The position numbers and the translations under genes were made by a program. The notes below the pieces were generated by a model, which saw only the letters and a list, made by a program, of their open reading frames with translations, ran no database searches and had not been told where the DNA came from. Shown here in pieces: positions 16,511 to 25,128 of a stretch of 64,000 bases of DNA. The stretch lies in the NCBI GenBank assembly GCA_016845145.1, contig JAERTE010000033.1, forward strand, positions 1-64,000. The letters run 5' to 3'. Each line of letters starts with the position of its first letter. The stretch's first letter is position 1. Source of the DNA: Rhodospirillaceae bacterium. GTDB taxonomy: Bacteria > Pseudomonadota > Alphaproteobacteria > Rhodospirillales > Casp-alpha2.

Positions 16511-18535
16511 CTAAGATGATTGCTGCCGGGCTTGACGAGCAATGTCGGTAAGGGCGCTACGCACATTCATGGCGGTTGCCTTTGAATCGAACAGCAAGGA
16601 GCTTTCGATGTTTTCCTGCAGGGCACGGCGTTCGCGAGCCAGGATATCGGTGTCGGCGGCCAAATTCGCGGCGATGTCGACAAATGCTTCGCGGCTGTCC
16701 GCGATCCAATTCACGCGCCCCGCGGCATTCAGGATGCTGGCGCCGACAAGTCCCGGTCGTCGCACACCCTTCATGGAAACCACAGGAATGCCCATCCACA
16801 ATGCCTGGCTCAATTCCCGGCGGCAATTGATGGGCGATGTATCCAAGAACACGTCGACCTCGCGCAATTGGGCGGGCGGCAAAGCGGCCATTGCGTTGTG
16901 AAACGCTTCCACTTCGTCGATTTCTTCTTCCATGTCGTCGACGGGCAGCAATATCCGATCCGCGACCCCGGCCAAGGAGAAAAACTCCCGGACCCGCGCA
17001 CGCACCTCGTCGGCTATTTCATGGCTGCTGCACAGAAGCAGATTGGCCATCGGGACGGCATGCAACACGTCTGCCCACAATGTGGCGCACTCCGGAGACA
17101 GGTAGGCTAAATCGACAACGCCACCGAACGTGACTTGGCCTTTGTCGAGCGCTGGGCATGACGGCTCTTGGCTGATCCCTGAATAGGGCTCCTGCGAAAA
17201 TAATGAGCCCGATATCGCGACACATTCCTGGCCCGGCAGCAAGGCCGCTTCGTCACCTTCGTGCAACACTTCGTCAGAAAGCACATGCGTGACACCGGGT
17301 GCCAATCCGGGTTCGGGTAGCGCAAACGCTCCAACCCTCGCCGGACACGGTTTCATGCCGGCAACGGCCATGCGTGTTTCGCCGTCCAGGTAAGAAAGGT
17401 CGACGTATACGTCCATTCCTTCGGCAGCCAATGTGTACGACAACGTATACGGATCCAGGTCGTAAACCTCGCGCCAGCTATTGCACCCTTGCTTGATCGT
17501 CGTCGTGACAATGTCCGGATGTACAGAAAGCTGGTAGCCTGCATATTCGACATCCTTTGCCGGGGGAATCTGGAACCAGCCCTGATAGAGGTCGAAATTC
17601 AAAGTTCTGAAAAAAGCATTCGACAAAAATCCGATTTTCAAGGGGGCGCTGGGGTCGACTTCCTCCGTATCGGCGGGGTCGTTATCGGCATCAAAACGGG
17701 TTTGAAAATCGAGCGCCCACTGACGCGTTTCGTCCGCCGTTAAATTGGGGCACCGCAGTACCGCATCCATCACCTGGGCGTAAATCTCGGCATCGGTGCT
17801 TTCAAGTTGCAGCGCTCTTTTTCCCGCAGCGATGGCTTCGCCGTGCCGGCCCAGATGGACCAATGCACGAGCCAACAACGCCGGTGCTAGTCCTGCTTTC
17901 GGGTCCAATTGAATCGCTGCTTGCAACGCACCAACGGCTTGGCTGTAGCGGCCTAGGACAATTGCGGTCCGGCCCAATAAAATGTAGGCCTTCAAATTGT
18001 CGGAACTGAGCCTGATCTCGGCCGTGCATTCGTGCAGGCAGCGTTCGAAATCGCCAATGTTAAACAGCCTTTGTGCCTCGATATAGTGGGTTGAGGGACT
18101 GGCATTCAGATAGGCCGCGTTGAGGTCTTTCAAGCGCGGCGGCATCCGTTTGCTGAACAAAGGGTGTGGTTCCAGGCTGGTGGCGATTTTGGCGAAGTAA
18201 AGACCGTCCGCAAGACGACCGGTGCTGGTGTAGATCGTCGCCAGGGCTTGTGCATATTCCTCCGCCGTAGGGTCAACCTTATGCGCCACTTCGCACATGG
18301 AAATGGCTTGCCCCTCGTCACCGCAGATAAATGCAATCGTCCCCAAGAGAAAATAGGGTTCGGCGGCAGATGGCGCGGCTTTTACGGCATCATGACATTT
18401 CGTTAGGGCATCATTGTAATTGCCGGCGTTCGCGTATTGCATCGCTTCTTCAAGAATATCGAAGAGCGGGTTGTCGGTTTCCGGTTCGTTTGTCGCTCGG
18501 ACATTTAAGGTTGTCGGAAGATTGTCGTCTGTCAC
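16511..18535 (-). CDS. TPR plus OGT/SPINDLY-like glycosyltransferase (GT41-like)
   Basis: This 674-residue protein has TPR units at about residues 25-235, then a region resembling the O-GlcNAc transferase/SPINDLY catalytic fold. Supporting blocks are PLKIGFLSNAFF (start of the first Rossmann half), FGGVVDLAYLSPECATLWAD (compare FG-NN-KI-P-T--LW), VFLDTSPINCRREL and LWMGIPVVSMKGVRRPGLVG. OGT-type enzymes attach single sugars to Ser/Thr of proteins. Some catalytic-region motifs are divergent (the usual H-x-x-Y of the first half is not evident), so donor and activity are uncertain. It lies in the leftward glycosyltransferase series beside the flagellin gene, which suggests flagellin or another motility protein as target. 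Confidence 0.75.
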   Translation of the reverse strand: MTDDNLPTTLNVRATNEPETDNPLFDILEEAMQYANAGNYNDALTKCHDAVKAAPSAAEPYFLLGTIAFICGDEGQAISMCEVAHKVDPTAEEYAQALATIYTSTGRLADGLYFAKIATSLEPHPLFSKRMPPRLKDLNAAYLNASPSTHYIEAQRLFNIGDFERCLHECTAEIRLSSDNLKAYILLGRTAIVLGRYSQAVGALQAAIQLDPKAGLAPALLARALVHLGRHGEAIAAGKRALQLESTDAEIYAQVMDAVLRCPNLTADETRQWALDFQTRFDADNDPADTEEVDPSAPLKIGFLSNAFFRTLNFDLYQGWFQIPPAKDVEYAGYQLSVHPDIVTTTIKQGCNSWREVYDLDPYTLSYTLAAEGMDVYVDLSYLDGETRMAVAGMKPCPARVGAFALPEPGLAPGVTHVLSDEVLHEGDEAALLPGQECVAISGSLFSQEPYSGISQEPSCPALDKGQVTFGGVVDLAYLSPECATLWADVLHAVPMANLLLCSSHEIADEVRARVREFFSLAGVADRILLPVDDMEEEIDEVEAFHNAMAALPPAQLREVDVFLDTSPINCRRELSQALWMGIPVVSMKGVRRPGLVGASILNAAGRVNWIADSREAFVDIAANLAADTDILARERRALQENIESSLLFDSKATAMNVRSALTDIARQARQQSS

Positions 18536-18619
18536 CGTATCAACTCCAAACTGGTCATTAGTTCATCGAAGCCGAAACAACAGATTGCCGTATCGCGCCG
18601 GCAAGCATGTCGTTCGTTC

Positions 18620-19792
18620 TTAGCAGAACTCCTCCAATGTATCGAGAAGTTTGCCGATTTGGCCAGACCAACTCCAGTCGCGCATAAAGTCTGCAGCCGC
18701 CTGGCCACGTCGGCGCGCTTCGTCACGGTTCTGGTAGGCGTGTTCCATGTGCTCGAGGAGTTCTTCGACCGAGGTTTCTCCCCAGTCTTCAACGCCCCTG
18801 TCGGGTGTGTCGACAGGGCGCTGGTCGGTCAATGAATAACAGTTCTCGTCGCGGATCAGGTCAAGCTGACCCGTGTTTGCAGCAATGATCGAAGGCACAC
18901 CGCAGGCCATGGTTTCCATGGCAACCAAATTGGTGCCGCCTTCGCAGCGATTGGGGAATACCGCCAAGTCGAACTCTTTGAGGAGATCGGGCATGTCTTC
19001 ATTGGGAACAAGACCTAAATCGACAAATTGATCCGGTGGAACACCGTTGGCCGCTGCCCACTCGGCAAGTTTCAAGGAACCCGAGGCATCAACGTTGGGC
19101 AATACACTCGTGTGCGGTGAATGGATCATCGGCAATGCCGTCAATGGCCAGAGATTTTGCCACGCGGTGACCAAGACCGCGTCGTCGTGCCGGGCCGCGA
19201 ATTGTTTGAACGCGGCAAGCACAATGTCCTGGCCCTTGCGGAAATCCAGCTTGCCACCTGAGAATACCGCGAATTTGTCTTTATACTTGCCTTTGCGGGG
19301 TAGGGGCCGGAACAGCTTGCTGTCGATACCTTGAAAGACCGTCCGGACGCTCTTGAAGCCTTTGTCCTCAAGTACATTGCCATTCCAGGTCGATCCCGCG
19401 ACGACGGCATCAAGGCGCTCGGCGCGTTGAATGGCTTCCGGTGTGAAATCTGAGTACTCAAAGAAAATCACGCCAACATTAGCTTCGCCCACGAAAGAAT
19501 GGCTGAGCAGGCTCCAATCCAAGTTGTTGCCCATGGCATGGAGAAGCAGCGTGTCTTTCAATGTCGCGACTTGGCCTGTCCGATGCATGTGCTGGAGGTT
19601 TTGTTGCTGGAACGAAATAAGTGGTTGCAGGGTTTCGACCAGATCGGCTGGCATGGTTTCGGTTGTGATCTTGTCCAGGCAAATGGGGACCGGCTTTCCG
19701 CGTTTTAACAGCTCCAGCACGAGATTGAGGCCGTATACGCCCCACCCGAAGCGATTGGATATACTCCAGGTCAAGCCTAACCAGTTCCGCAT
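18620..19792 (-). CDS. GT4-family glycosyltransferase
   Basis: This is a 390-residue GT-B glycosyltransferase of family GT4 (group 1). The N-terminal part has NRFGWGVYGLNLVLELLKRG, and the C-terminal nucleotide-sugar site has the EX7E-type block NRCEGGTNLVAMETMACGVP. The frame stays open to 20014, but the ATG at 19792 is preferred because GGGAGG sits eight bases before it and the longer version would overlap the divergent flaF gene. It is the first gene of the leftward series towards the OGT-like, Maf and FlmG-like genes. It could extend a flagellin glycan or act on a surface polysaccharide. Confidence 0.82.
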   Translation of the reverse strand: MRNWLGLTWSISNRFGWGVYGLNLVLELLKRGKPVPICLDKITTETMPADLVETLQPLISFQQQNLQHMHRTGQVATLKDTLLLHAMGNNLDWSLLSHSFVGEANVGVIFFEYSDFTPEAIQRAERLDAVVAGSTWNGNVLEDKGFKSVRTVFQGIDSKLFRPLPRKGKYKDKFAVFSGGKLDFRKGQDIVLAAFKQFAARHDDAVLVTAWQNLWPLTALPMIHSPHTSVLPNVDASGSLKLAEWAAANGVPPDQFVDLGLVPNEDMPDLLKEFDLAVFPNRCEGGTNLVAMETMACGVPSIIAANTGQLDLIRDENCYSLTDQRPVDTPDRGVEDWGETSVEELLEHMEHAYQNRDEARRRGQAAADFMRDWSWSGQIGKLLDTLEEFC

Positions 19793-19951
19793 TTCGCTCG
19801 CCTCCCGTTTCGCCGTGCCGCCCTGTCGTTTAACGGGGCAAACGACCGCGCCACGAACTTCAAGAGCGTGGTGTACGGCCCGCATGGTTGATTGAAAATA
19901 GCATGCTCCGGGTATACAAACGTTTAACGCTTTTTTTGGAGTAGCGGCACT

Positions 19952-20320
19952 GTGACCATGAGCGATCACGAGGATATGTCCCTTGCAGAAACTCAGGCAT
20001 TTCGGTTGACACAATGTGCGCTCGCGCTGGACCGAGCCAAACCAGGCGAAGACACCTCCGGTAAAACACCCAGTAAAATTTTAGCAACGGCGCTGCTCGA
20101 CAATCTTGAGACATGGGTTGCCATCAAGACATTCACCGAGAGCGATGAGTGCCCGTTGGACGAGATGACCCGAAACAACATGGCTCGGTTGTGCGCCTAT
20201 GTTTTTGACAAGACATTCGCGTTTCGTGATGGGGTCCAGCCGGAAATCCTCAACTCTCTGATCAATCTGAACTTCCAAATCGCCGAAGGGCTATTGGAAG
20301 GAATGGCGGAAAAGCGCTAG
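19952..20320 (+). CDS. flaF: FlaF-like flagellin regulator/secretion chaperone (copy 1)
   Basis: This 122-residue all-helical protein shares the FlaF pattern with two other genes in this window: an AL-x-x-N-x-x-x-W block (about residues 47-54), P-x-x-E-M-x-x-N-x-x-x-L-C-x-x-V near 70-88 and a final LINLNFQIAEGLL (compare LIDINRNIAxGL). FlaF acts with FlbT and serves as a flagellin secretion chaperone in Caulobacter. GTG at 19952, ten bases after GGAG, is the preferred start; ATG at 19958 is an alternative. It is the most divergent of the three copies but lies directly upstream of flagellin, the typical flaF position. Confidence 0.72.
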   Translation: MTMSDHEDMSLAETQAFRLTQCALALDRAKPGEDTSGKTPSKILATALLDNLETWVAIKTFTESDECPLDEMTRNNMARLCAYVFDKTFAFRDGVQPEILNSLINLNFQIAEGLLEGMAEKR

Positions 20321-20420
20321 ATTTGTCTTGAAATCGGCCGCGAATTGTCTTATAAAGGTGATGTTCGGCTAGCTGAGTTTCGTTTGCCAGAAGGCATAGC
20401 ACGTTGCTCGGCTAGAGATT

Positions 20421-20460
20421 GGCCAAAATGGCCCAAGTGAGAAACACTTGATATATCAAG
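20421..20460 (+). promoter_or_regulatory. Flagellin leader with two hairpins
   Basis: GGCCA-AAA-TGGCC (20421-20433) and the perfect palindrome CTTGATATATCAAG (20447-20460) sit just before the flagellin ribosome site AAAGGAG. In Caulobacter FlbT acts on the flagellin mRNA leader, so these are plausible control elements. This reading is inference from base pairing only. Confidence 0.4.
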
Positions 20461-20481
20461 ACTCTAGAAAGGAGTACTTCA

Positions 20482-22023
20482 ATGTCCGACGTAACACTTT
20501 CCTCATCAGTGAGGCAAAGCCTTCTCTCCCTTCAAGGTACAACGACTCTAATTGAAAAAACGCAGAACCGTCTGTCGACGGGTCTTCGCGTTTCTTCGGC
20601 TATTGATGATCCGGTGGCTTTCTTCCAAGCCAAAAGTTTGTCAGATAGAGCCAGCGATCTCTTGGAGAAGAAAGACGGCATCGATCAGGGTATTTCGACG
20701 GTTACAGCAGCGCTTGACGGCGTTGAGAGTATCGAATCCCTGGTTAAGCAGATGAAAGGTATTTCGAACTCGATGAAATCGGCCACTACGGCTCAGATGG
20801 ACGATCTCGTCACTCAGTTCAACGACCTTCGCACGCAGATCAATAACTTGGCAGCTGACGCCACCTATCAGGGCACCAACCTGATCAATGGTGTGGGTCA
20901 AACGCTGTCGATCGAATTCTCGGAAAAAACGGCGAGTTTGCTCACCGTTAACGCCGTTGATCTGCGCGTCGGCACAGCCGGTCTGAGCATCACGTCAGCC
21001 GCCAACTACACCGGCGGTTTTGTTGCGAATGGCGGCACGGTCGGGGCAGTTTCCGCTTCTTCCGGCAACCTTGCCAATCGCTTCTTGTCAACCACCAGTG
21101 ACTTCTCCCTAACCTGGGCTGGTCCGGGCCAGACGTTCTCGGCCGGTGAAACCGTTTCTTTCACGTATGGTACGGGTTCCACATACAGCCTCGTCGTCGC
21201 GACCGGCGCCGCTTTGACGGTTGCCAACGCAGGCGTGCTGGACGTCGATGTCGTCAGTTCCACGACGGCTATCGCATCCGGTAAGGAATTGGCACTGGTT
21301 GCAACGGCAAGCCGTAACCTGATCTTCGGTTATTCGGCGGGTTCCGGTGCTGCTGGTCTTAACCAGTACTCTGCCGGTGGTTCCATAACGGTTACCTACA
21401 ATGGTGACAGTGCTGTGACGCTGACAACGGCTGATACCGCGCTGACCTTCACTTACGGTACTGCGGTTCTGTCCTTGCAGGTAGCTTCCGGCCAGTCGTT
21501 GGCGCTGACTGCTGCCGGCGATACGGTCACGCTGTCCGTATTGAGTGGTTCCGGTGTTGGCCTTACCGCTTCGACCGGTGATGCTTATGTTGGTATCGGA
21601 GCGCTTGCGATTACCGCCGCGACGGCAACATCGACAGGTGCCACCAAGAAACTGGGCATCGCGATCGACGGTGGTGCAACGGCTGCTTCCGTTTCGGCTG
21701 CTACAGCCTACACGGTCCGTTACGTTCAGGCCGGTGATACGACAGCCACCAATGCGGCGATTTCCGAACTCGATTCGGCGCTGACCACGCTCCGTACTCA
21801 GGCACAAACCCTGGGTTCCAACGTGGCCTTGCTGAATACGCGCTTGGACTTCACGCAGAACTACGTCAATACGCTGCAAGGCGGCGCCGACAAGCTGACG
21901 CTTGCCGACATCAACGAAGAAGGTGCGAACCTTCTGGCCCTGCAGACCCGTCAACAGTTGGGTATCCAGTCTCTGTCACTGGCAGCCCAGGCTGAAGCCT
22001 CAATCTTGCGGCTCTTCGGTTAA
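20482..22023 (+). CDS. fliC: Flagellin
   Basis: This is the filament subunit, 513 residues. The N-terminal D0/D1 region (1-140) contains IEKTQNRLSTGLRVSSAIDD and DDLVTQFNDLRTQINNLAAD. The C-terminal region (about 425-513) contains LRTQAQTLGSNVALLNTRLD and ends QAEASILRLFG. The middle is a Ser/Thr/Gly/Ala-rich surface domain, a good substrate for O-glycosylation. No cysteine was seen. AAAGGAG is well placed before the ATG, and a strong terminator follows, so it is expressed alone. Glycosyltransferase and flaF genes lie on both sides. No exact sigma-54 or sigma-28 promoter was found: one near-match upstream has an eleven-base instead of ten-base spacer. Confidence 0.97.
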   Translation: MSDVTLSSSVRQSLLSLQGTTTLIEKTQNRLSTGLRVSSAIDDPVAFFQAKSLSDRASDLLEKKDGIDQGISTVTAALDGVESIESLVKQMKGISNSMKSATTAQMDDLVTQFNDLRTQINNLAADATYQGTNLINGVGQTLSIEFSEKTASLLTVNAVDLRVGTAGLSITSAANYTGGFVANGGTVGAVSASSGNLANRFLSTTSDFSLTWAGPGQTFSAGETVSFTYGTGSTYSLVVATGAALTVANAGVLDVDVVSSTTAIASGKELALVATASRNLIFGYSAGSGAAGLNQYSAGGSITVTYNGDSAVTLTTADTALTFTYGTAVLSLQVASGQSLALTAAGDTVTLSVLSGSGVGLTASTGDAYVGIGALAITAATATSTGATKKLGIAIDGGATAASVSAATAYTVRYVQAGDTTATNAAISELDSALTTLRTQAQTLGSNVALLNTRLDFTQNYVNTLQGGADKLTLADINEEGANLLALQTRQQLGIQSLSLAAQAEASILRLFG

Positions 22024-22055
22024 TGACGGAATTGGCCACGAAAGGCTAATGAATT

Positions 22056-22090
22056 GGGGGGCCGCCGGAAATGGCGGCCCCTTGCCTTTC
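22056..22090 (+). terminator. Intrinsic terminator of the flagellin gene
   Basis: A GC-rich stem GGGGCCGCC / GGCGGCCCC with a short loop (GGAAAT region) is followed by TTGCCTTTC. It starts 33 bases after the flagellin stop codon. Confidence 0.85.
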
Positions 22091-22219
22091 GGCTAAGGTG
22101 TCATTTTGGGCACCAGATGACTATATATTGGTTTTGTGATAGACTAACTTATTGATTTCATTACGAGCCCGAAGGCCCAACTTATTTGAAACAGGGCTCT
22201 TTGCGAGGAGGTAGAAAGG

Positions 22220-23071
22220 ATGGCAGACAGTTTCTTCGCCTCAGCCTTCTCCGCCATTTCCCAGGCGGCGAGCCGCGCCTCGTTCGAACAACGCTTCAAT
22301 GTTATCCAAAATGGAATGATCGGTCAGATCAACAAAGAGATCGATAAGATCACTGATGACGGTACAGAGCGCCGTCTTGCTGAAATCCAGAAAAAGCGCG
22401 ACGAGCTCGTCGATTATCTTATTAAGGCCGAGGATTACCGGTTCGGGCTCGAGACCAATAAGTTCCGGTTGTGGGAAGTGTCTCTCGACGCCACGGATGC
22501 TGTTTCCGCAGCAGAGGCTGATGGCGATACATCCAGTTTTACGGCAGACGAAGCGGCTAATCTCAACGAAGCCAAAGACTTTATTGTTGAGAAAATCCGG
22601 AACCTTCGATTCTTGTACTTTCCCGGTGAGATTTCCGATTCAACATTAACCAATCTTGCCCGCCAGGATGCCAATTCCCTGGAAGCGCTGACGGCGGTGG
22701 CGGGAACGGTTGACGCCGAGGGCACCGACCCGACGACAAATGACAATCGGCCGCTTATCGATCTTATGAACACGGTTGCGACGCGGGCCGCCAACTTGTC
22801 GGAATCCATTGACACGCTCGTAGGCGGGGTCAATCAACTGATCATCGACGGGCAGACCGAGATGTACGGTTTGGAAGCGGACCTGGCGGAGATATCTGCT
22901 GTTGAACTGGCCCGTAAAACCGAAGAAATCGAGGCGGTGAAAGCCAAATATGCAAATCTTCTGAACGCCATATCGCTTTCTTTCGAAGTCAACAGTACCG
23001 TCGGCGATATGCTGGTAACAGGCACCACGCCCGCACCGGACAGGACATCCATTCTCAATCTTTTCGTTTGA
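22220..23071 (+). CDS. Unknown helical protein with flagellin-like C-terminal end
   Basis: I do not recognise this 283-residue protein. It begins MADSFFASAFSAISQAAS, then has a long charged, probably coiled-coil helix (about 30-80: INKEIDKITDDGTERRLAEI, then QKKRDELVDYL), a middle helical part, a second long helix at about 200-260 and the final residues SILNLFV. That end resembles the flagellin terminus SILRLFG, and export substrates of the flagellar system carry similar amphipathic ends. AGGAGG and AAAGG lie just upstream of the ATG. It has its own leader between the flagellin terminator and the glycosyltransferase operon. A minor filament component, export substrate or assembly factor are possible roles; none is proven. 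Confidence 0.7.
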   Translation: MADSFFASAFSAISQAASRASFEQRFNVIQNGMIGQINKEIDKITDDGTERRLAEIQKKRDELVDYLIKAEDYRFGLETNKFRLWEVSLDATDAVSAAEADGDTSSFTADEAANLNEAKDFIVEKIRNLRFLYFPGEISDSTLTNLARQDANSLEALTAVAGTVDAEGTDPTTNDNRPLIDLMNTVATRAANLSESIDTLVGGVNQLIIDGQTEMYGLEADLAEISAVELARKTEEIEAVKAKYANLLNAISLSFEVNSTVGDMLVTGTTPAPDRTSILNLFV

Positions 23072-23226
23072 GCGCGGTCCGACCTTTCGACCAGATCAAC
23101 GTTCGCATTTTCCAATTCTTAACCCCTTGGGGATAATCTACGTGCGACGTAGTGAGCTTCGGTGAGCAAACGGTCGCCGAGTTGCCCAGTCCATGGGCCC
23201 AAACGGCGCGACGAAAGGCGAGTAAG

Positions 23227-23922
23227 ATGGAAATTCCCTGGTACGGCCCCCCACAGGCGGCCCAACAATTTGGTGAATCCGTCTCAAGGGTCGTCAACGA
23301 ATATCATTCACTAAGTTACATGCAAATGGGTTGGAAGCACACCAAATGGATGGGCGTGACCACCTACAAGGTCCCCAATGATCTTTGGATGTATCAGGAA
23401 ATCATCCACCAACTCAAACCCGACCTGATTGTCGAAACCGGGACTTTCCAAGGCGGCAGCGCGCTGTACATGGCGTGTTTGCTGGACGTGATCGGAAAAG
23501 GCGAGATCGTTACGATTGATATCAACCGGCCCGATGACCCGCCTGAACATCCCAGGCTTTCCTATATACTCGGGTCATCCGTGGCGGACGAGACGGTTGC
23601 TGAGATCCAGGCCAAAGCGGATGCTGCCGAATGCGTGCTGATCATTCTGGATTCGAGCCATCTGACGGCACACGTCAGCAAAGAGATGCGGATTTATTCG
23701 GAAATGGTCACCAAGGGTAGTTACTTGATCGTTGAAGACTCCAACGTCAATGGCCATCCAATTATCCCCGAATACCGTGAAAGCCCTGGCGACCCCCCAG
23801 GTGGCCCCATGGAGGCGATCGAGGCGTTTATGGATGAACGTGACGACTTTGAGATCGATATTGACCGTCATCGTTATCTGATGACGTTCAATCCTTGCGG
23901 ATATCTGCGCAAGAAGGTTTGA
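23227..23922 (+). CDS. CmcI-like SAM-dependent methyltransferase
   Basis: This 231-residue protein belongs to the CmcI/rhamnosyl O-methyltransferase family (cephalosporin hydroxylase superfamily). Its signature is LKPDLIVETGTFQGGSALYM (a SAM-binding ETGT-x-x-GGS motif), then VTIDI, an ILDSSHL metal/acid region and a GSYLIVEDSN block. Such enzymes often O-methylate sugars in surface glycans. The frame is open from GTG 23152, but ATG 23227 with GAAAGG nine or so bases upstream is preferred. It is four bases before the first of two paralogous glycosyltransferase genes, so the three form one operon. Confidence 0.8.
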   Translation: MEIPWYGPPQAAQQFGESVSRVVNEYHSLSYMQMGWKHTKWMGVTTYKVPNDLWMYQEIIHQLKPDLIVETGTFQGGSALYMACLLDVIGKGEIVTIDINRPDDPPEHPRLSYILGSSVADETVAEIQAKADAAECVLIILDSSHLTAHVSKEMRIYSEMVTKGSYLIVEDSNVNGHPIIPEYRESPGDPPGGPMEAIEAFMDERDDFEIDIDRHRYLMTFNPCGYLRKKV

Positions 23923-23926
23923 ACGA

Positions 23927-25126
23927 TTGACGTCCTCCAAGCCTGAGTTCTGGATTATCCTGCCTGTTAAGGTGGCCGGATGGGCACACGATATCTTGAA
24001 AAATCTGTCGTGGGGGTTTGCCGCCGCCGGCTATAAGTCCCTGTTTGTCATTGATTACGCTACAGAGGAGTCAAGGGAGCGGATTAACACGGGATTTATG
24101 CAAAAGATTGCATCTGGCGAGCCGTTCGTGATCGTCGATTTATTCATGCGCATGAAGATGCTGGGTATTCCTCCGGACCTGGTGCCGGGGCATTTCACGC
24201 ATATCGGCGACAGCCCGATCCACCACTTCAACCGTGTTTTGAGTTCTTCACCGGAGACTGTGATCGGCATCCCGGACCGCCGCTACCGTGAGATATACGA
24301 GACATTGGGGTTTCAGCATAAGCTTGTTTTCGTGCCGTATTCGGGCTGCGACCCGATTGCTGATCCACTGCCCATGGCGGACCGTGATATTGACCTCTTG
24401 TTCACCGGCACCTTGGGTATGCTGCCGGGGTCCGATGCGTGGAACGAAATGGTGGCCGACTTGCCCGACCTCTACAAAGACGCCATTGACGAGGCGTTGA
24501 TACGGACCCTCGACGAAGAGATGGTTGCGTTCATGGCTTTGGCTCGGGCGTTTGAACGGCGTGGCGTGGATTGGCGCGAAGAGGACGCGGCAGCGGTCGT
24601 GAAAGCCCACCAGGCGGTGGAAACATATGCTGAAACGACGCGGCGTTGGGACATACTATCAGCCATGGAGGGACTAAATCTGCACTTCATGGGTGACGCC
24701 AGTGATGACGTCAGTGCCAAAATGTGGAGCTATACCAAGTTCCATCGATTTACATCTTTCGATGATATGCTTGAAGTGGTCAAACGGACGAAGATTTTGA
24801 TCAATATATGCCCGAAACTTGCGGGCGGATCGCACACCCGTATTTGGAACGGGATCGCCTATGGTTGCGTCAACGCCACTACGCACAGCAGCTATCTGGA
24901 TGAGGATTTCGTCGACGGTGTGGATATCATCAACTTCCCCGATGACATGACGGGGTTTAAGGAAAAACTTGAATCCCTACTCGCCGATACGGATGGTCTC
25001 GATGCCATGGTGGCGAGTTCTCAAGCCAAGTATACGGCACGTCATTTGTGGCGTCACCGCGCGGCAGAAATCGCCCAAGTGATGATGGAAGGACCAACCG
25101 ACGTGCCGGCGGATTTACGGTTTTAG
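23927..25126 (+). CDS. Putative glycosyltransferase, tandem paralogue A
   Basis: This 399-residue cytoplasmic protein resembles GT-B glycosyltransferases of the CgeB/glycosyl transferases group 1 type. It shows an N-terminal block KPEFWIILPVKVAGWAHDIL, PPDLVPGHFTHIGDSPIHHF, DRDIDLLFTG at mid-protein and a C-terminal donor-site-like region KLAGGSHTRIWNGIAYGCVN with DGVDIINFPDDM. The start is TTG at 23927, chosen for operon spacing; no ATG exists nearby. It is two bases before its paralogue. The protein acceptor and sugar are unknown, but location suggests a flagellar glycan. Confidence 0.7.
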   Translation: MTSSKPEFWIILPVKVAGWAHDILKNLSWGFAAAGYKSLFVIDYATEESRERINTGFMQKIASGEPFVIVDLFMRMKMLGIPPDLVPGHFTHIGDSPIHHFNRVLSSSPETVIGIPDRRYREIYETLGFQHKLVFVPYSGCDPIADPLPMADRDIDLLFTGTLGMLPGSDAWNEMVADLPDLYKDAIDEALIRTLDEEMVAFMALARAFERRGVDWREEDAAAVVKAHQAVETYAETTRRWDILSAMEGLNLHFMGDASDDVSAKMWSYTKFHRFTSFDDMLEVVKRTKILINICPKLAGGSHTRIWNGIAYGCVNATTHSSYLDEDFVDGVDIINFPDDMTGFKEKLESLLADTDGLDAMVASSQAKYTARHLWRHRAAEIAQVMMEGPTDVPADLRF

Positions 25127-25128
25127 GT

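Noticed and set aside
19793..20014. 74-codon N-terminal extension of the GT4 gene
   Set aside because: The extension would overlap the divergent flaF gene, shows no glycosyltransferase motif, and a strong ribosome site precedes the internal ATG at 19792.
20395..20420. Sigma-54-like sequence before flagellin (AGGCATAGCACGTTGCT)
   Set aside because: The halves look good, but the spacing between GG and GC is eleven bases instead of the strict ten.
21109..21954. Open frame of 281 codons opposite flagellin
   Set aside because: It is an Arg/Gly/Gln-rich shadow of the repetitive flagellin middle.
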